A stretch of 40,607 nucleotides of DNA from Bacteroidales bacterium (GCA_012719495.1 JAAYAG010000078.1:1-40607); one strand, 5' to 3'. Shown: positions 25,855 to 35,817, counted from the stretch's first letter. Numbers and translations are program-made. Notes: generated by a model not told the origin, from the sequence alone.

Positions 25855-27531
25855 CTAAGACTTTTTCATAATTTTTAATTTTTGACCGATGTATAGTCCC
25901 CTTGTATTGGTTATATTGTTTAGTCGTTTGATATCATCGGCAGAAACACCAGAATATTTCTTTGCAATTTCCCATAAGTTATCGCCGTTTTTAACGGTAT
26001 GGATGATGAAGTCTGTTTCTGTTTCTTCCTGTGCAACAATGTTGGTTATTTTTGTTTTTCCAATAAAACGTTGTTTTTCTTCAAATGTCATTGTTTCCAG
26101 GTCTCGATAATCATCGACCGAACCTGTTGGAACATATATTGTTAGTTTTTGTTCCGCCCTGATTATGTTGCCTCTGATATTATTCCAGTATTTAATATCA
26201 GAAACTTTTGCGTTGAACCATTCGGCAATTTGACCAATAGTTTCGCCGGTCTTTACAGTGTATGAGACTTTTGTTTTGCCTTTAATATTAGGCACATTAC
26301 TACTTTTCGACGAAGAAGTTGTAATGGCTTCAGGCTCTTTTAACCGGTTATCTGGAAAATAATGTTGTCGGTTATGAGCAATAATATCTTTTTCTTTCTC
26401 AATGAATTTGGTAATTTGTTCGATGGGCAGAACCAACGGATAGGGTTTGTTCTTTTGTGCTGGAATAATGTCCTTTTTGTACATTGGATTTAGTTCTCTC
26501 AGTTCTTCCATGCTGATGTTAAGCGCTTCAGACACTTGCTTCAGATTGATAAATTCGGTAACCAAAACCGAGTCGCTATGGAGTTGGAAAGATGGGGTGC
26601 TCACCGAAAGGTTATGATGTTTGTAATAGTTCATTATATATGCCGCCGATATGAAAGCCGGCACATAACCCCGTGTTTCTCTTGGTAACCGATAATAAAT
26701 AGACCAGTAATCCCGTTTTCCGCCACTTCTGGCAATGGCTTTGTTTATATTCCCCGGACCACAGTTGTATGCTGCAATTACTAAATGCCAATCTTGATAA
26801 ATATTGTAAAGATCACTTAGATATCGGGCTGCTGCTTCAGTCGATTTTATTGGGTCACGACGCTGATCAACATACGAATTTACTTCAAGTCCATATTTTT
26901 TTCCTGTACCATACATAAATTGCCATAAACCGCTTGCGCCTGCCCGAGAATATGCTTTGGCATTTAGAGCTGATTCAATGATGGCCATATATTTTAATTC
27001 CACCGGAAGATTATATTTATCGAGCGTCTCTTCAAACATTGGAAAGTAGTAATTGGCAAGGCCTATAATTATTTCAACTTTCTTCCTGATTTTTACCGAG
27101 TAGAATTCAATCATTTTTTTCACCGATTCGTTGTAAGTCAAATCAATCATTGAATTCAACGCTTGAAGCCGTTGTATGAAAACCGAATCAGGAATTGTTC
27201 CAAACGGCGATTCAACACTGAAACATTCTTGCGAAAGATGAGGATCCTGGTCGAGCGAAGATGGAACTCTTGTACTATCAATATTGTAGGCTGTTCTGAT
27301 ATACCAGTCGTTCATCAGGCTATCAAATTTTTCTGAAAAGATATCGTCGAAAGCCTCGTTGGGTGAAGTGTAGATTGAATCGAGAATAATGGTCGAGTCA
27401 ATATAGGCTGTCTCTACATTGGTTGAAGCACTAATTCCAGGCTTATTTTCAGTATATGCAAAAACTTTCGCAGAAGATAAAATTAAAACGAATTGTAATA
27501 CGAGTATGGACTTACGTATAGTCATAATCAA
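25855..27531 (-). CDS. Membrane-bound/secreted lytic murein transglycosylase D-like, with LysM domains
   Basis: 558 residues with a signal peptide (to about residue 26, ...AKVFAYT). The SLT domain (about 165-310) has catalytic Glu186 in AIIESALNAKAYS, followed by GASGLWQFM, and AAYNCGPGNINKAI, the classical family-1 transglycosylase motifs. Then come a degenerate LysM-like stretch (VSEALNISMEELRELNP) and two clear LysM modules (SYTVKTGETIGQIAEWF..., HTVKNGDNLWEIAKKYSG...) that bind peptidoglycan. It cleaves glycan strands with 1,6-anhydro-MurNAc formation in the periplasm. Last gene of a tight unit parA-parB-DUF5683-this gene, 4 bases after the DUF5683 stop. The start may be Met1 or Met3 (MIMTIRKS). 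Confidence 0.93.
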   Translation of the reverse strand: MIMTIRKSILVLQFVLILSSAKVFAYTENKPGISASTNVETAYIDSTIILDSIYTSPNEAFDDIFSEKFDSLMNDWYIRTAYNIDSTRVPSSLDQDPHLSQECFSVESPFGTIPDSVFIQRLQALNSMIDLTYNESVKKMIEFYSVKIRKKVEIIIGLANYYFPMFEETLDKYNLPVELKYMAIIESALNAKAYSRAGASGLWQFMYGTGKKYGLEVNSYVDQRRDPIKSTEAAARYLSDLYNIYQDWHLVIAAYNCGPGNINKAIARSGGKRDYWSIYYRLPRETRGYVPAFISAAYIMNYYKHHNLSVSTPSFQLHSDSVLVTEFINLKQVSEALNISMEELRELNPMYKKDIIPAQKNKPYPLVLPIEQITKFIEKEKDIIAHNRQHYFPDNRLKEPEAITTSSSKSSNVPNIKGKTKVSYTVKTGETIGQIAEWFNAKVSDIKYWNNIRGNIIRAEQKLTIYVPTGSVDDYRDLETMTFEEKQRFIGKTKITNIVAQEETETDFIIHTVKNGDNLWEIAKKYSGVSADDIKRLNNITNTRGLYIGQKLKIMKKS

Positions 27532-27535
27532 TAAT

Positions 27536-28144
27536 TTAAAACGTTAATGAAACATTGGCTCCCAACACGGGACTATAGCAAATTGGCTCAATCATGAATG
27601 GGCGAATGTTCACGGTAAGGTTTTCATCAATATCGAAGTCAATAAAATGAGCTCCAACATTAGCATCCAGAATATTAAGCAGATAAAATCCAGCGGTTAT
27701 TATAATAAATAAATCTCTTTGGTTGCGGTAGTAATCAATGTTTTGCTTAAATCCTTCACTATATTCTGAATATTTTTCTTTTATTGAATAATCATATTTC
27801 GGATAGATCGTTTCGTAAGCTTTCGTGTTGGGATTGTTGTCGTTAAGGTCGAAATAAGCTTTTTTATTGTTGATATACAATTTATTGTATTGTTGTACAA
27901 CATACGTTAATCCACCAATACCAGCCAGAATAAATGGTGTTTTCAGGTATTGGCGATTATAAATTTGCCCTAAGCCGGGCAATACTGCCGAGTACATGGT
28001 GGCTTTCGAAGGATAATGTTTCTTAACCTGCACTTCGGATTGTTGTGCAATAGAGTCTTTCACCGGTGACAAAGCAAATACGTTGGTCTGAAAAAAAAGC
28101 AGACCACTGACAATAAGCAATATTCCCCGGTATACTATGTTCAA
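27536..28144 (-). CDS. DUF5683 family membrane-associated protein
   Basis: 202 residues with an N-terminal signal or membrane segment (about 6-25), then ATMYSAVLPGLGQIYNRQYL, the characteristic DUF5683 block, a hydrophobic stretch (FILAGIGGLTYVV) and another (DLFIIITAGFYLLNILDANV). The C-terminal part alternates like short beta strands (LTVNIRPFMIEP ... GANVSLTF). Function unknown. It sits 10 bases after parB and 4 bases before the lytic transglycosylase, so it is co-transcribed with segregation and wall-remodelling genes; a link to envelope growth is only a guess. Confidence 0.85.
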   Translation of the reverse strand: MNIVYRGILLIVSGLLFFQTNVFALSPVKDSIAQQSEVQVKKHYPSKATMYSAVLPGLGQIYNRQYLKTPFILAGIGGLTYVVQQYNKLYINNKKAYFDLNDNNPNTKAYETIYPKYDYSIKEKYSEYSEGFKQNIDYYRNQRDLFIIITAGFYLLNILDANVGAHFIDFDIDENLTVNIRPFMIEPICYSPVLGANVSLTF

Positions 28145-28154
28145 CCTTAAATTT

Positions 28155-29045
28155 TTAATTGTTTAATTTGTCGAGTACGCCAATAATACGTTCTAAATCT
28201 TTATCAGAATTGAAGGGAATAACGATCTTCCCAGCTCCTTTATTATTTATTTTAAAGTCGATGTTTGTCGAGAAATGCTTTGTCAAGTGTTTTTTAAGCT
28301 CATCGTATTCAGGTGAAAATGGAGTTTTCTTGTTTTCTTTCTTTTGCTCCTTTTCTTGACTTTCTTCTGAATTTATTTTGCGGACAATTTCTTCTATTTT
28401 GCGAACAGAGAAATCATATTTAACAATCTGCTTATAAAGCATTATTTGAGTTTCAGAGTCTTCGATGTTAATTATTGCGCGGGCATGTCCCATGCTGATT
28501 TCACGATCTCTTATTGCTTTTTGGATCACTGCCGGAAGTTTCAGCAAGCGCAAATAATTGGCAACAGTAGAGCGTTTTTTTCCAACCCGTTCGCTGAGTT
28601 CTTCTTGAGTAATCTGGCATTCGTCGAGCAGACGCTGATAGCTTAACGAGATTTCTATAGCATCTAAGTCTTCGCGTTGTATGTTTTCAATAAGTGCCAG
28701 CTCTAGCATGCGATCGTCGTCCGATTCTCTGATAAATGCAGGAACTTTTTCAAGTCCGGCAAGTTTCGATGCCCTGAACCTGCGTTCACCTGCAATAATC
28801 TGATATTTATTCTCGGATACTTTCCGTAAGGTGAGAGGCTGAATAATACCAACTTCTTTAATGGAGTTGGCAAGGTCTTGAAGCGCTTCTTCGTCGAACG
28901 TTGTGCGGGGCTGCCATGGATTGGCTTCGATCTTCGATATTTGAATTTCATCGATCGATGTAGCGGCTACATGTTCCTGGTTTACGCTGTCAGCGCCTTC
29001 TATCAATGCGTCTAATCCTCGTCCTAATACATTTTTCTTGGCCAT
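28155..29045 (-). CDS. parB: Chromosome-partitioning protein ParB
   Basis: 296 residues. The N-terminal ParB/Spo0J domain has IEANPWQPR, LANSIKEVGIIQPLTLR and the CTP-binding GERRFRASKLAG motif (about residues 86-97), followed by a helix-turn-helix (EELSERVGKKRSTVANYLRL) for parS recognition and a C-terminal dimerisation part after a Lys/Glu-rich linker (about 235-250). It spreads as a CTP clamp around parS near the origin. 32 bases after parA. I did not find the canonical 16-bp parS palindrome in the window by eye. Confidence 0.95.
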   Translation of the reverse strand: MAKKNVLGRGLDALIEGADSVNQEHVAATSIDEIQISKIEANPWQPRTTFDEEALQDLANSIKEVGIIQPLTLRKVSENKYQIIAGERRFRASKLAGLEKVPAFIRESDDDRMLELALIENIQREDLDAIEISLSYQRLLDECQITQEELSERVGKKRSTVANYLRLLKLPAVIQKAIRDREISMGHARAIINIEDSETQIMLYKQIVKYDFSVRKIEEIVRKINSEESQEKEQKKENKKTPFSPEYDELKKHLTKHFSTNIDFKINNKGAGKIVIPFNSDKDLERIIGVLDKLNN

Positions 29046-29077
29046 ACAATATCTGAGTACTTTTCTGATTTTACTAA

Positions 29078-29860
29078 TTAATTCGCTGAAACGGGTATCG
29101 TGTTGCGGTCGATAATCTCCTGTGCAAGGTTCAGATGGTTAACAGCTCCTTTCGAGGCAGCATCATACAAAACAATAGGCTTGCCATATCCCTGAGACTC
29201 ACTGAGTTTTATATTCCTTTGGATTATAGTGTTAAAAACCATATTCTGGAAATGGCGTTTTACTTCTTCGTAAACCTGATTCGATAAATTAAGCCTCGAA
29301 TCGTACATTGTAAGTAGGAACCCTTCAATTTCAAGTTCAGGATTAAGCTTGTTCTGAATGAGTTTAACGGTATTCAATAGCTTGCCTAATCCTTCGAGGG
29401 CAAAATATTCGCATTGAACAGGAATAATTACCGAATCGGCAGCAGTGAGTGCATTAACGGTTATTACCCCCAACGACGGTGAACAATCAATAATTATGAA
29501 ATCGTATTTTTCCTTTAAGGGAGCAATTACTTCCTTCAAAACTTTTTCCCGGTTGGGCATTTTCAACATTTCTATTTCAGCACCAACCAAATCGATATGC
29601 GACGGGATAAGCTCCAGCTTTTCAACTTCTGTTTTGAGAATAGCAGTTTCAGGATCGATGCGGTCGACAATACATTCATATATTGTATTCTCAATCTTTT
29701 TCAAGTCGAATCCATAGCCCGAAGTGGCATTGGCCTGTGGATCGGCATCGATGAGCAAAACTTTTTTTTCCAGTATCGCAAGACTGGCTGAAAGGTTAAT
29801 TGCTGTTGTGGTTTTTCCTACTCCACCTTTCTGATTTGCAATTGCTATTACTTTACCCAT
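29078..29860 (-). CDS. parA: Chromosome-partitioning ATPase ParA (Soj type)
   Basis: 260 residues, the length of small chromosomal ParA/Soj proteins without an N-terminal DNA-binding domain. Starts MGKVIAIANQKGGVGKTTT with the deviant Walker A (KGGVGKTT), then DADPQANAT and DFIIIDCSPSLGV (Walker B region). ATP-dependent dimers bind nucleoid DNA and drive origin segregation with ParB. First gene of the four-gene unit. A TATTTTTG -7-like box at 29888-29881 (minus strand) sits about 20 bases before the start, without a clear -33, implying a very short leader. Confidence 0.95.
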   Translation of the reverse strand: MGKVIAIANQKGGVGKTTTAINLSASLAILEKKVLLIDADPQANATSGYGFDLKKIENTIYECIVDRIDPETAILKTEVEKLELIPSHIDLVGAEIEMLKMPNREKVLKEVIAPLKEKYDFIIIDCSPSLGVITVNALTAADSVIIPVQCEYFALEGLGKLLNTVKLIQNKLNPELEIEGFLLTMYDSRLNLSNQVYEEVKRHFQNMVFNTIIQRNIKLSESQGYGKPIVLYDAASKGAVNHLNLAQEIIDRNTIPVSAN

Positions 29861-29995
29861 TTGTATTTTTTTTGACCTCCCAAAAATAACATTTTAACTT
29901 GTATTGACAGCATATATTTTTGAACAACGAAAGTTGTTATTGACTAACTTGTTGCTTTACAGATAAATTCCTTTGAAGTTTATCTTTCTTTAACA

Positions 29996-32476
29996 TTACA
30001 GCGGGTCAACATCTATCGCAAACACTACCGAGCCGTTTTGTTCGTAATGTTTCACTTTGTCGATGGCTTGCAAGATGTTGCATTTTATTTGTACCGGTGA
30101 TTGGCTTTTGCTGATTTTTATCCTTATCATCAACTGGTAATATTGCTGGATTCTGGCCAGAAGCGGGTATTCAGGACCTAGCACAACGATATTTTCTAAT
30201 TTTTTAAGCTCAAGGGTCAGTTGTTGAGACGCAAGTTGAGCCCGATCTCGGTTTTTATGCTTCACGGTAATATAAACTAGCCGGAAAAATGGAGGATATT
30301 GGAATAGTTTTCGTTCGTGTAATGTATTGGAAAATAAATGGTTGAAATCACCGGAAATAACATGCGAAAGAATAGGGTGGGAGGCCTGATACGTTTGAAT
30401 CACTACTTTTCCCCTGCCTTTTTTACGTCCAGCACGACCGCTTACTTGCAACATAAGTTGAAAAGCCCTTTCGTGCGATCTGAAATCAGGATAATTTAAC
30501 AGGGCATCGGCATCAATAATTCCGACCACACGAACATTCTCAAAATCGAGGCCTTTTGTAATCATTTGAGTGCCAACAAGAATATTGGTTTTCCCGGTGG
30601 AAAATTTATGTAATATCTTTTCGTGAGAATGTTTGCCTTGCGTAGAGTCATGGTCAAGCCGCTCTATGGTTGCATTAGGAAAAAAGATTTTCAATTCATC
30701 TTCAATCTTTTCAGTACCAAATCCTTTCGATTGAATATCTGTTGACTGGCATTTTTCGCAGGTATTTGGCAGGCGTACAGTATATCCACAATAATGGCAC
30801 TGAAGATTATTCTGTAGTTTGTGATAGGTGAGGCTTACATCGCAATGTTTGCACATGGGTATCCACCCGCAGCTTCGGCATTGAATATAAGGAGAAAAAC
30901 CCCTGCGGTTTTGGAAAATAATAATTTGCTCCTCATTTTTTAGTGCGGCACTAATTTCATTTAATAAGATTGGGGTGAAGAGGGATTTCATCTGCCTTCG
31001 TTTTATGGCATCAGAAATGTCGGCGATAACTATTTCGGGCTGAGCAACATCGTAATAGCGCTTATTGATATGAACATACCCATACTTTCCGCTTTGAACA
31101 TTATAAAAAGTATCGAACGAAGGTGTTGCTGTTCCCATTATGATTTTTGCCCCATGAAAATGTCCCAGCATAACGGCTGAGTCGCGGGCGTTGTATCTCG
31201 GCGAAGGGTCGAATTGTTTGTAACTGGTTTCGTTTTCTTCATCGACAATAATAAGTCCCAGGTTCTCGAACGGCAAAAAAATTGAAGACCGGGCCCCCAG
31301 TATAAGTTGGCAGTTTGTGTTTTCATCTTTGTCAAAATGCAATACGTTATTCCAAATTTCTACTCGTTCTGCATCGTTAAATTTTGAATGATAAATGCCT
31401 GCCTTTTCCCCAAAAACAGCATTTAGCCGATCAATTATTTGCGAAGTGAGTGCAATTTCGGGCAAAAGATATAAAACTTGTTTTCCTGCACGAAGTTGAT
31501 CTGCAATCATTCGTATATAAATTTCGGTTTTGCCGCTTGCTGTAACCCCATGGAGCAGGACAACATTCTTTGATATAAATTCCTGATAAATAAGGTTCAA
31601 CGCTTCTTCCTGCGTCTGGCTTAGCTGGGGTAACTTTTGCGTTTGTTGTTGGTGGGCGTTAATGCGCGAAGTTTCTACAGCAACAACTTCAATATATTTT
31701 TTGTCGATTAAATTTTTGAGAGTGCCTTCAGAAAAATGACCTTTCAGCATAAATTCTTTCTTAAGGATCATCTCTTTGGGTTGTGATGAAAAATGATGTA
31801 ACTCATTAATAAGTAGCATCATCATGTTGAGTTGCTTTTTGGCTTTTTTCAGATTTTCAAAAGCTGTATCGAAATCATTTTCATTAACCAGCGTTGGTGA
31901 TATTTTCAGATAAGGGACCAGTTTAGGCTGATATTTTTCCTCGACTTTTTCTTCAATCCGAATGGCATCTTTTTTCAAGAGTGATTGAATGATGGAATAT
32001 GCATTTGTCTTTTTTGTCAGCGAGTTGATTTGCTGTATAGTTGCATGTTCTTGACCTTGCAGGAACAGGAAAACCGACTCTTCAATGCCCGAAAGACGTT
32101 CATTCTCAATCCAATCGTAGTTTACATGTACCGAGGTGTGGCTTTCTAGTTTTAACCCGGCGGGTAACGCGGCATTCATTACATCGCCAACTGGACAGCA
32201 ATAATACGCTGCCATCCATTCCCAGAAAGAAAAAGAATGAAGACTAACTACCGGTTCATCATCGAGCAGGGTTTCTGTCTCTTTGGTTTCGTATTCCGGT
32301 TTGTTGGTATGAATCCGGATGATAATTGCCGTGTAATACTTGCGGTTTCCAAATTGTACAATGACACGGCAGCCTACTTTTGCTTTATCTGCAATTTTTT
32401 CGGAAATCCGGTAAGTAAAGTATTGGTTGAGTGGTACCGGTAATATACAGTCGATATAATAAACAGACTTTTCCAT
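29996..32476 (-). CDS. priA: Primosomal replication-restart helicase PriA
   Basis: 826 residues, at the longer end for PriA. Order: N-terminal 3'-DNA-binding domain (YYIDCILPVPLNQYFTYRI, starting near residue 6), superfamily 2 helicase core with Walker A GVTASGKTEIY, motif II VDEENETSYKQ, GTATPSFD (motif III), zinc-binding Cys pairs (CRSCGWIPMCKHC ... CHYCGY ... CEKC), and motifs V-VI (GTQMITKGLDFENV, LMLQVSGRAGRKKGRG). It restarts stalled forks. Motif II reads DEEN where family members normally have DEEH, and the nearby RYHARD block reads RYNARD (see findings); otherwise the gene is intact. A TATATTTG box (minus strand 32497-32490) lies just before the start. Confidence 0.95.
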   Translation of the reverse strand: MEKSVYYIDCILPVPLNQYFTYRISEKIADKAKVGCRVIVQFGNRKYYTAIIIRIHTNKPEYETKETETLLDDEPVVSLHSFSFWEWMAAYYCCPVGDVMNAALPAGLKLESHTSVHVNYDWIENERLSGIEESVFLFLQGQEHATIQQINSLTKKTNAYSIIQSLLKKDAIRIEEKVEEKYQPKLVPYLKISPTLVNENDFDTAFENLKKAKKQLNMMMLLINELHHFSSQPKEMILKKEFMLKGHFSEGTLKNLIDKKYIEVVAVETSRINAHQQQTQKLPQLSQTQEEALNLIYQEFISKNVVLLHGVTASGKTEIYIRMIADQLRAGKQVLYLLPEIALTSQIIDRLNAVFGEKAGIYHSKFNDAERVEIWNNVLHFDKDENTNCQLILGARSSIFLPFENLGLIIVDEENETSYKQFDPSPRYNARDSAVMLGHFHGAKIIMGTATPSFDTFYNVQSGKYGYVHINKRYYDVAQPEIVIADISDAIKRRQMKSLFTPILLNEISAALKNEEQIIIFQNRRGFSPYIQCRSCGWIPMCKHCDVSLTYHKLQNNLQCHYCGYTVRLPNTCEKCQSTDIQSKGFGTEKIEDELKIFFPNATIERLDHDSTQGKHSHEKILHKFSTGKTNILVGTQMITKGLDFENVRVVGIIDADALLNYPDFRSHERAFQLMLQVSGRAGRKKGRGKVVIQTYQASHPILSHVISGDFNHLFSNTLHERKLFQYPPFFRLVYITVKHKNRDRAQLASQQLTLELKKLENIVVLGPEYPLLARIQQYYQLMIRIKISKSQSPVQIKCNILQAIDKVKHYEQNGSVVFAIDVDPL

Positions 32477-32528
32477 GTGCTAATTTGCACAAATATACGT
32501 CTCACTATTTTAAACGCGTTGTTGAGCG

Positions 32529-33431
32529 CTAATTTTTATTCCCTTTTTTTACGACCATGAAAGCGCCAAAAATAAACATGAGCGCACCGACCCATGCCAA
32601 TATGCTGAAGTGTTCTGCGGGTATCCATGAAACTTGTTTCCATGAAAGAATGGCCATGATTATGAAGGTGATAATCGGGTTGTTTACAAGTAAGGCACTT
32701 ACCTTGTTTGCATCGATATACTTAAGCGAAGCATTCATGCACCCATAGGCAACGAGTGTATTCGCGCCAAGAAAAAGTAAAAGCAGCCACCATTCAAATG
32801 AAATATTTCCCAGTGTCTCAAAATTGGCTAAGGGCAGGTATAAAATGGTTGGGAGTCCGTATAAAAAAAGGTTAAGCGTTTGCGGCGGATATTTCGTAAC
32901 CAGTTTTTTTTGCATTACCGCATATACCGACCAAGCAATGGCTCCCAACACGAGCAAGGCAATTCCGGCATTAAATTTCTCAGGCGATGTAAAAACAGCT
33001 TTAAGTTGTTCATAGTAAAAAAGAACGAAGCCAACGATTACTACTCCAAAACCCAGCAATTGTTGCTTTCGGATTTTTTCGTGGAAAAAGAAGATCCCAG
33101 CCAGGGCAAGCAACACTGGTCCAATTTGAATTACCACCTGAGCAATGCTTGGGCTGGTGAGTTCAACTCCAATCTGGAATCCAATGTAATTGATTGACAA
33201 ACCAATAGTTGCCAGAATTAGTTGCCATGGAGGCTTTATCAGAATTCTAAACTGTTTTCGATCGGTAATAAGAAACCAAATGGATAGAAAAGAAAAGGCC
33301 AAGGCAAATCTTATCCAAACAATTGTAAATGAATCAACAGCCCTCGACGCTACTTTTAAGCCAATGGCCAGTACACCCCAACAAACTACGGTAACCAGCG
33401 CAAGTGATAATCCTTTGTTTTCGTTGTTCAT
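32529..33431 (-). CDS. EamA/DMT-family transporter
   Basis: 300 residues with about ten hydrophobic segments arranged as two EamA halves, each with the family's GLSLALVTVVCWGVLAIG-like start and a conserved E/P-rich loop (TSPSIAQVVIQIGPVLLALA; FHEKIRKQQLLGFGVVIVG). Members are inner-membrane exporters or importers of metabolites, amino acids or drugs; the substrate cannot be told. Begins 3 bases after the stop of a second EamA gene, so the two are co-transcribed. They are divergent in sequence and not a recent duplication. Confidence 0.88.
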   Translation of the reverse strand: MNNENKGLSLALVTVVCWGVLAIGLKVASRAVDSFTIVWIRFALAFSFLSIWFLITDRKQFRILIKPPWQLILATIGLSINYIGFQIGVELTSPSIAQVVIQIGPVLLALAGIFFFHEKIRKQQLLGFGVVIVGFVLFYYEQLKAVFTSPEKFNAGIALLVLGAIAWSVYAVMQKKLVTKYPPQTLNLFLYGLPTILYLPLANFETLGNISFEWWLLLLFLGANTLVAYGCMNASLKYIDANKVSALLVNNPIITFIIMAILSWKQVSWIPAEHFSILAWVGALMFIFGAFMVVKKGNKN

Positions 33432-33434
33432 AGT

Positions 33435-34334
33435 TTAGTGACTTCCAATGGTCATAAATATTACACCGGTTATAATTCCAGCCAAGTATAATGCTTTTTT
33501 CCTGATGTTGCTTTCTTTAAAAAACAATGCAGCAAAAATGAACGGGATTACGACACCGCTGCGCCTTATTCCCGACAAAATTGAAATAAGTGAATCGGGG
33601 TAACTTAACGCAAAAAAATAGAAAAAATCACTCATTGTGAGGAAAATACCTATGCATGGAATAGTCCATCTCCATTTGAATGGAGTAGAACTTTTGCGTT
33701 TAGGGTACCAAAGCAGCGTCACAATTATAAGCATGAGAATTAACTGATAAACTCCTGACCAAGCCTGTACTGCAATTCTGTCGATTTCTCGTACCATATA
33801 TTTATCATACAGGCTACTTGCCGATCCAAGGAGGGTAGCACCAATAATGGCGAAGACCCATCTATTCTTTTTAAAGTCGATGCCTTCGAGCTTGCCTGTT
33901 GTCGAAAAAAGATAAAAGAAGGTTAAGGTAATCAGTAAACCAACCCACTGGAGCAGGTTCAGGCTTTCAGAAAAAATGATAAGGGCCCCGAGTAAAGTCC
34001 ACAGTGGAGCTGTTGCCCGAATCGGAGAAACAATAGTCAATGGCAAATGTTTAATCGCAAAAAAGGCTAATATCCAACTCGAGAGAACCAACGAAGCTTT
34101 AAGTACCATTTGGATGTGCTCGGCCAACGTGAGCGTTGGGCAAAAAAAGCCTAAATTCACGAAAAATTCAGGAGTAACCTGTGATCCAACTATTATTGGG
34201 ATAAAAAAAAGATTGCTTGTTGCTATTGAGATTAACAGGACGGGGAGTACAGCATTATCATTGAGCGATGTTTTCTTAAATATGTCGTAGATACCCAGAA
34301 GTACCGCGCTGATAATCCCTATTAAGCCCCACAT
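33435..34334 (-). CDS. EamA/DMT-family transporter, first of the pair
   Basis: 299 residues, about ten membrane segments. LPLTIVSPIRATAPLWTLLG is the conserved loop and helix of the first EamA half; the C-terminal half ends SILSGIRRSGVVIPFIFAAL and an FKESNIRKK loop. Substrate unknown. Located 3 bases upstream of the second DMT gene; a heteromeric or functionally linked pair is possible but unproven, since each has the full two-half length. A TATATTTG -7-like box (minus strand 34361-34354) lies about 20 bases upstream of the start. Confidence 0.85.
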   Translation of the reverse strand: MWGLIGIISAVLLGIYDIFKKTSLNDNAVLPVLLISIATSNLFFIPIIVGSQVTPEFFVNLGFFCPTLTLAEHIQMVLKASLVLSSWILAFFAIKHLPLTIVSPIRATAPLWTLLGALIIFSESLNLLQWVGLLITLTFFYLFSTTGKLEGIDFKKNRWVFAIIGATLLGSASSLYDKYMVREIDRIAVQAWSGVYQLILMLIIVTLLWYPKRKSSTPFKWRWTIPCIGIFLTMSDFFYFFALSYPDSLISILSGIRRSGVVIPFIFAALFFKESNIRKKALYLAGIITGVIFMTIGSH

Positions 34335-34428
34335 TTTTTATAGTATTTAATTGCAAATATAAAGGCTGAAACTGGCAATCATAATTTTGCCTGTACTGTT
34401 GGTGGGTTCTTTAACGGTAGGTTAAAGT

Positions 34429-35817
34429 TTATGCATCTTTTTCAACGTAAAGCTGTCCTGATTCTTGTCGGACTACTATAATCTTTTCCCCTTTTTCGAT
34501 GTACGAATCGTTTGCTTTGGCATCCCAAATATCCCCATCGATAGAAACTTTTCCAGAAGGCCGTAAAATAGTATGGGCAAAACCTTTTTTCCCAACCAGG
34601 TCTTTAAGTCTTGTATCAACACTGACAAAACCTTCATCTTTAAGTTGAATGGCGTTTAATGCAAGTTTGCCGAAAGGTCCTTTTCTGGCAGTGAACAACT
34701 TTTGCCCAAGCCATAGCGATAATATTAACCCGAAGGTTAGCGAAAGGGTAACTGTTAGCAAAGCAAATAAGGCTGATTTACCGCTAACATGTTCAAAATT
34801 AAAACGGTAATTGTTGAGTAAACTTAGTGTAAGCCCAGTGATTGCCAGTACGATACCCGAAATACCTGCTATGCCAAAACCCGGAAATACAAACAATTCG
34901 ACAACAATTAGAATTAATCCCACAACAAAAACTACAATTTCCCAATTTTCGGCCAAGCCTTCCAGGTAAAGCGGAGCAAAGTAGGCAATAGCAGCTAACC
35001 CGGCAATAATAAGCGGAAACCCTATACCCGGGGACTGCATTTCAAAATATATCCCTCCGATAATAGCCATAATGAGAAGGCCGGAAATTAAAGGGCTGGT
35101 AAGAAATCCAATGATCTTATCGATTGCTGTTGGTTTGAATTCTTTAATTGTATAGGAGTTGATGTTTGCTTTTTCAAGTAATTGATCAATATTTTCTGTA
35201 ATACCCTCGCAGAAACCGTATTTTACGGCTTCTAAGGCGGTGAAAGTGATTATTTTACCTGTGTCTTTGATTCCGGCAATATACACATCTTCGTCAACCA
35301 TGCCTTCAGCAATTATTGGATCGCGAAACCATTTTATAATTGTATCGTTGCCATTTATAATTGTATCGGCACCATGGCTTTGGGCTGTTGATCGCATAAT
35401 AGAGCGGAAGTATGATTGGTATTTGTCGGGTGCTTTTTCACCGGTTTGATTAACTACTGTTGCAGCGCCAATATTTGCTCCTGGTCTCATATAAATGCTG
35501 TCGCAAGCAATTGAAATAAGTGCTCCGGCCGAGGCTGCGTTGTTGTCGATGAACATCCAAACCGGGATTTGGCTGTTCAATATTTTTGTTCGTATGGAAT
35601 CCGCATCTACAACAGTACCTCCATAAGTATTCATACGGATAAGAATAAGATTGGCATTCAGGCTTTCTGCTTCGGCAAAGGCTTTTTTTGTTTGTCGCCA
35701 AACCGAAGGGGCAATATCTTCCATTATATTGAACTGATAAACAACTAATGTTGTATCATTGGCCTTTACAGAATTTAAAGCCAGAATTGTTATTAAAGCC
35801 AGAATTATTCTTTTCAT
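34429..35817 (-). CDS. Long-form NfeD membrane serine protease (ClpP-class)
   Basis: 462 residues. Signal peptide (MKRIILALITILALNSVKA), then a ClpP-like protease domain with NTYGGTVVDAD, nucleophile Ser96 in NNAASAGALIS and a candidate general-base Lys at 128 or 132 (GEKAPDKY), the Ser-Lys arrangement of NfeD-type stomatin proteases. Four to five membrane segments follow (about 235-375, with LVEGLAENW-like loop LYLEGLAENWEIV), and a C-terminal OB-fold NfeD domain (about 395-460, GKKGFAHTILRPSGKVSIDG). Family members cleave or help quality control of membrane proteins, often with a stomatin partner; no stomatin gene is next to it here. The small gene at 35861 lies 43 bases upstream on the same strand. 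Confidence 0.92.
   Translation of the reverse strand: MKRIILALITILALNSVKANDTTLVVYQFNIMEDIAPSVWRQTKKAFAEAESLNANLILIRMNTYGGTVVDADSIRTKILNSQIPVWMFIDNNAASAGALISIACDSIYMRPGANIGAATVVNQTGEKAPDKYQSYFRSIMRSTAQSHGADTIINGNDTIIKWFRDPIIAEGMVDEDVYIAGIKDTGKIITFTALEAVKYGFCEGITENIDQLLEKANINSYTIKEFKPTAIDKIIGFLTSPLISGLLIMAIIGGIYFEMQSPGIGFPLIIAGLAAIAYFAPLYLEGLAENWEIVVFVVGLILIVVELFVFPGFGIAGISGIVLAITGLTLSLLNNYRFNFEHVSGKSALFALLTVTLSLTFGLILSLWLGQKLFTARKGPFGKLALNAIQLKDEGFVSVDTRLKDLVGKKGFAHTILRPSGKVSIDGDIWDAKANDSYIEKGEKIIVVRQESGQLYVEKDA

Noticed and set aside
28155-29860. Search for a canonical parS palindrome near parAB
   Set aside because: By eye I found no TGTTTCACGTGAAACA-like site in or around these genes; a parS site may lie outside the window.
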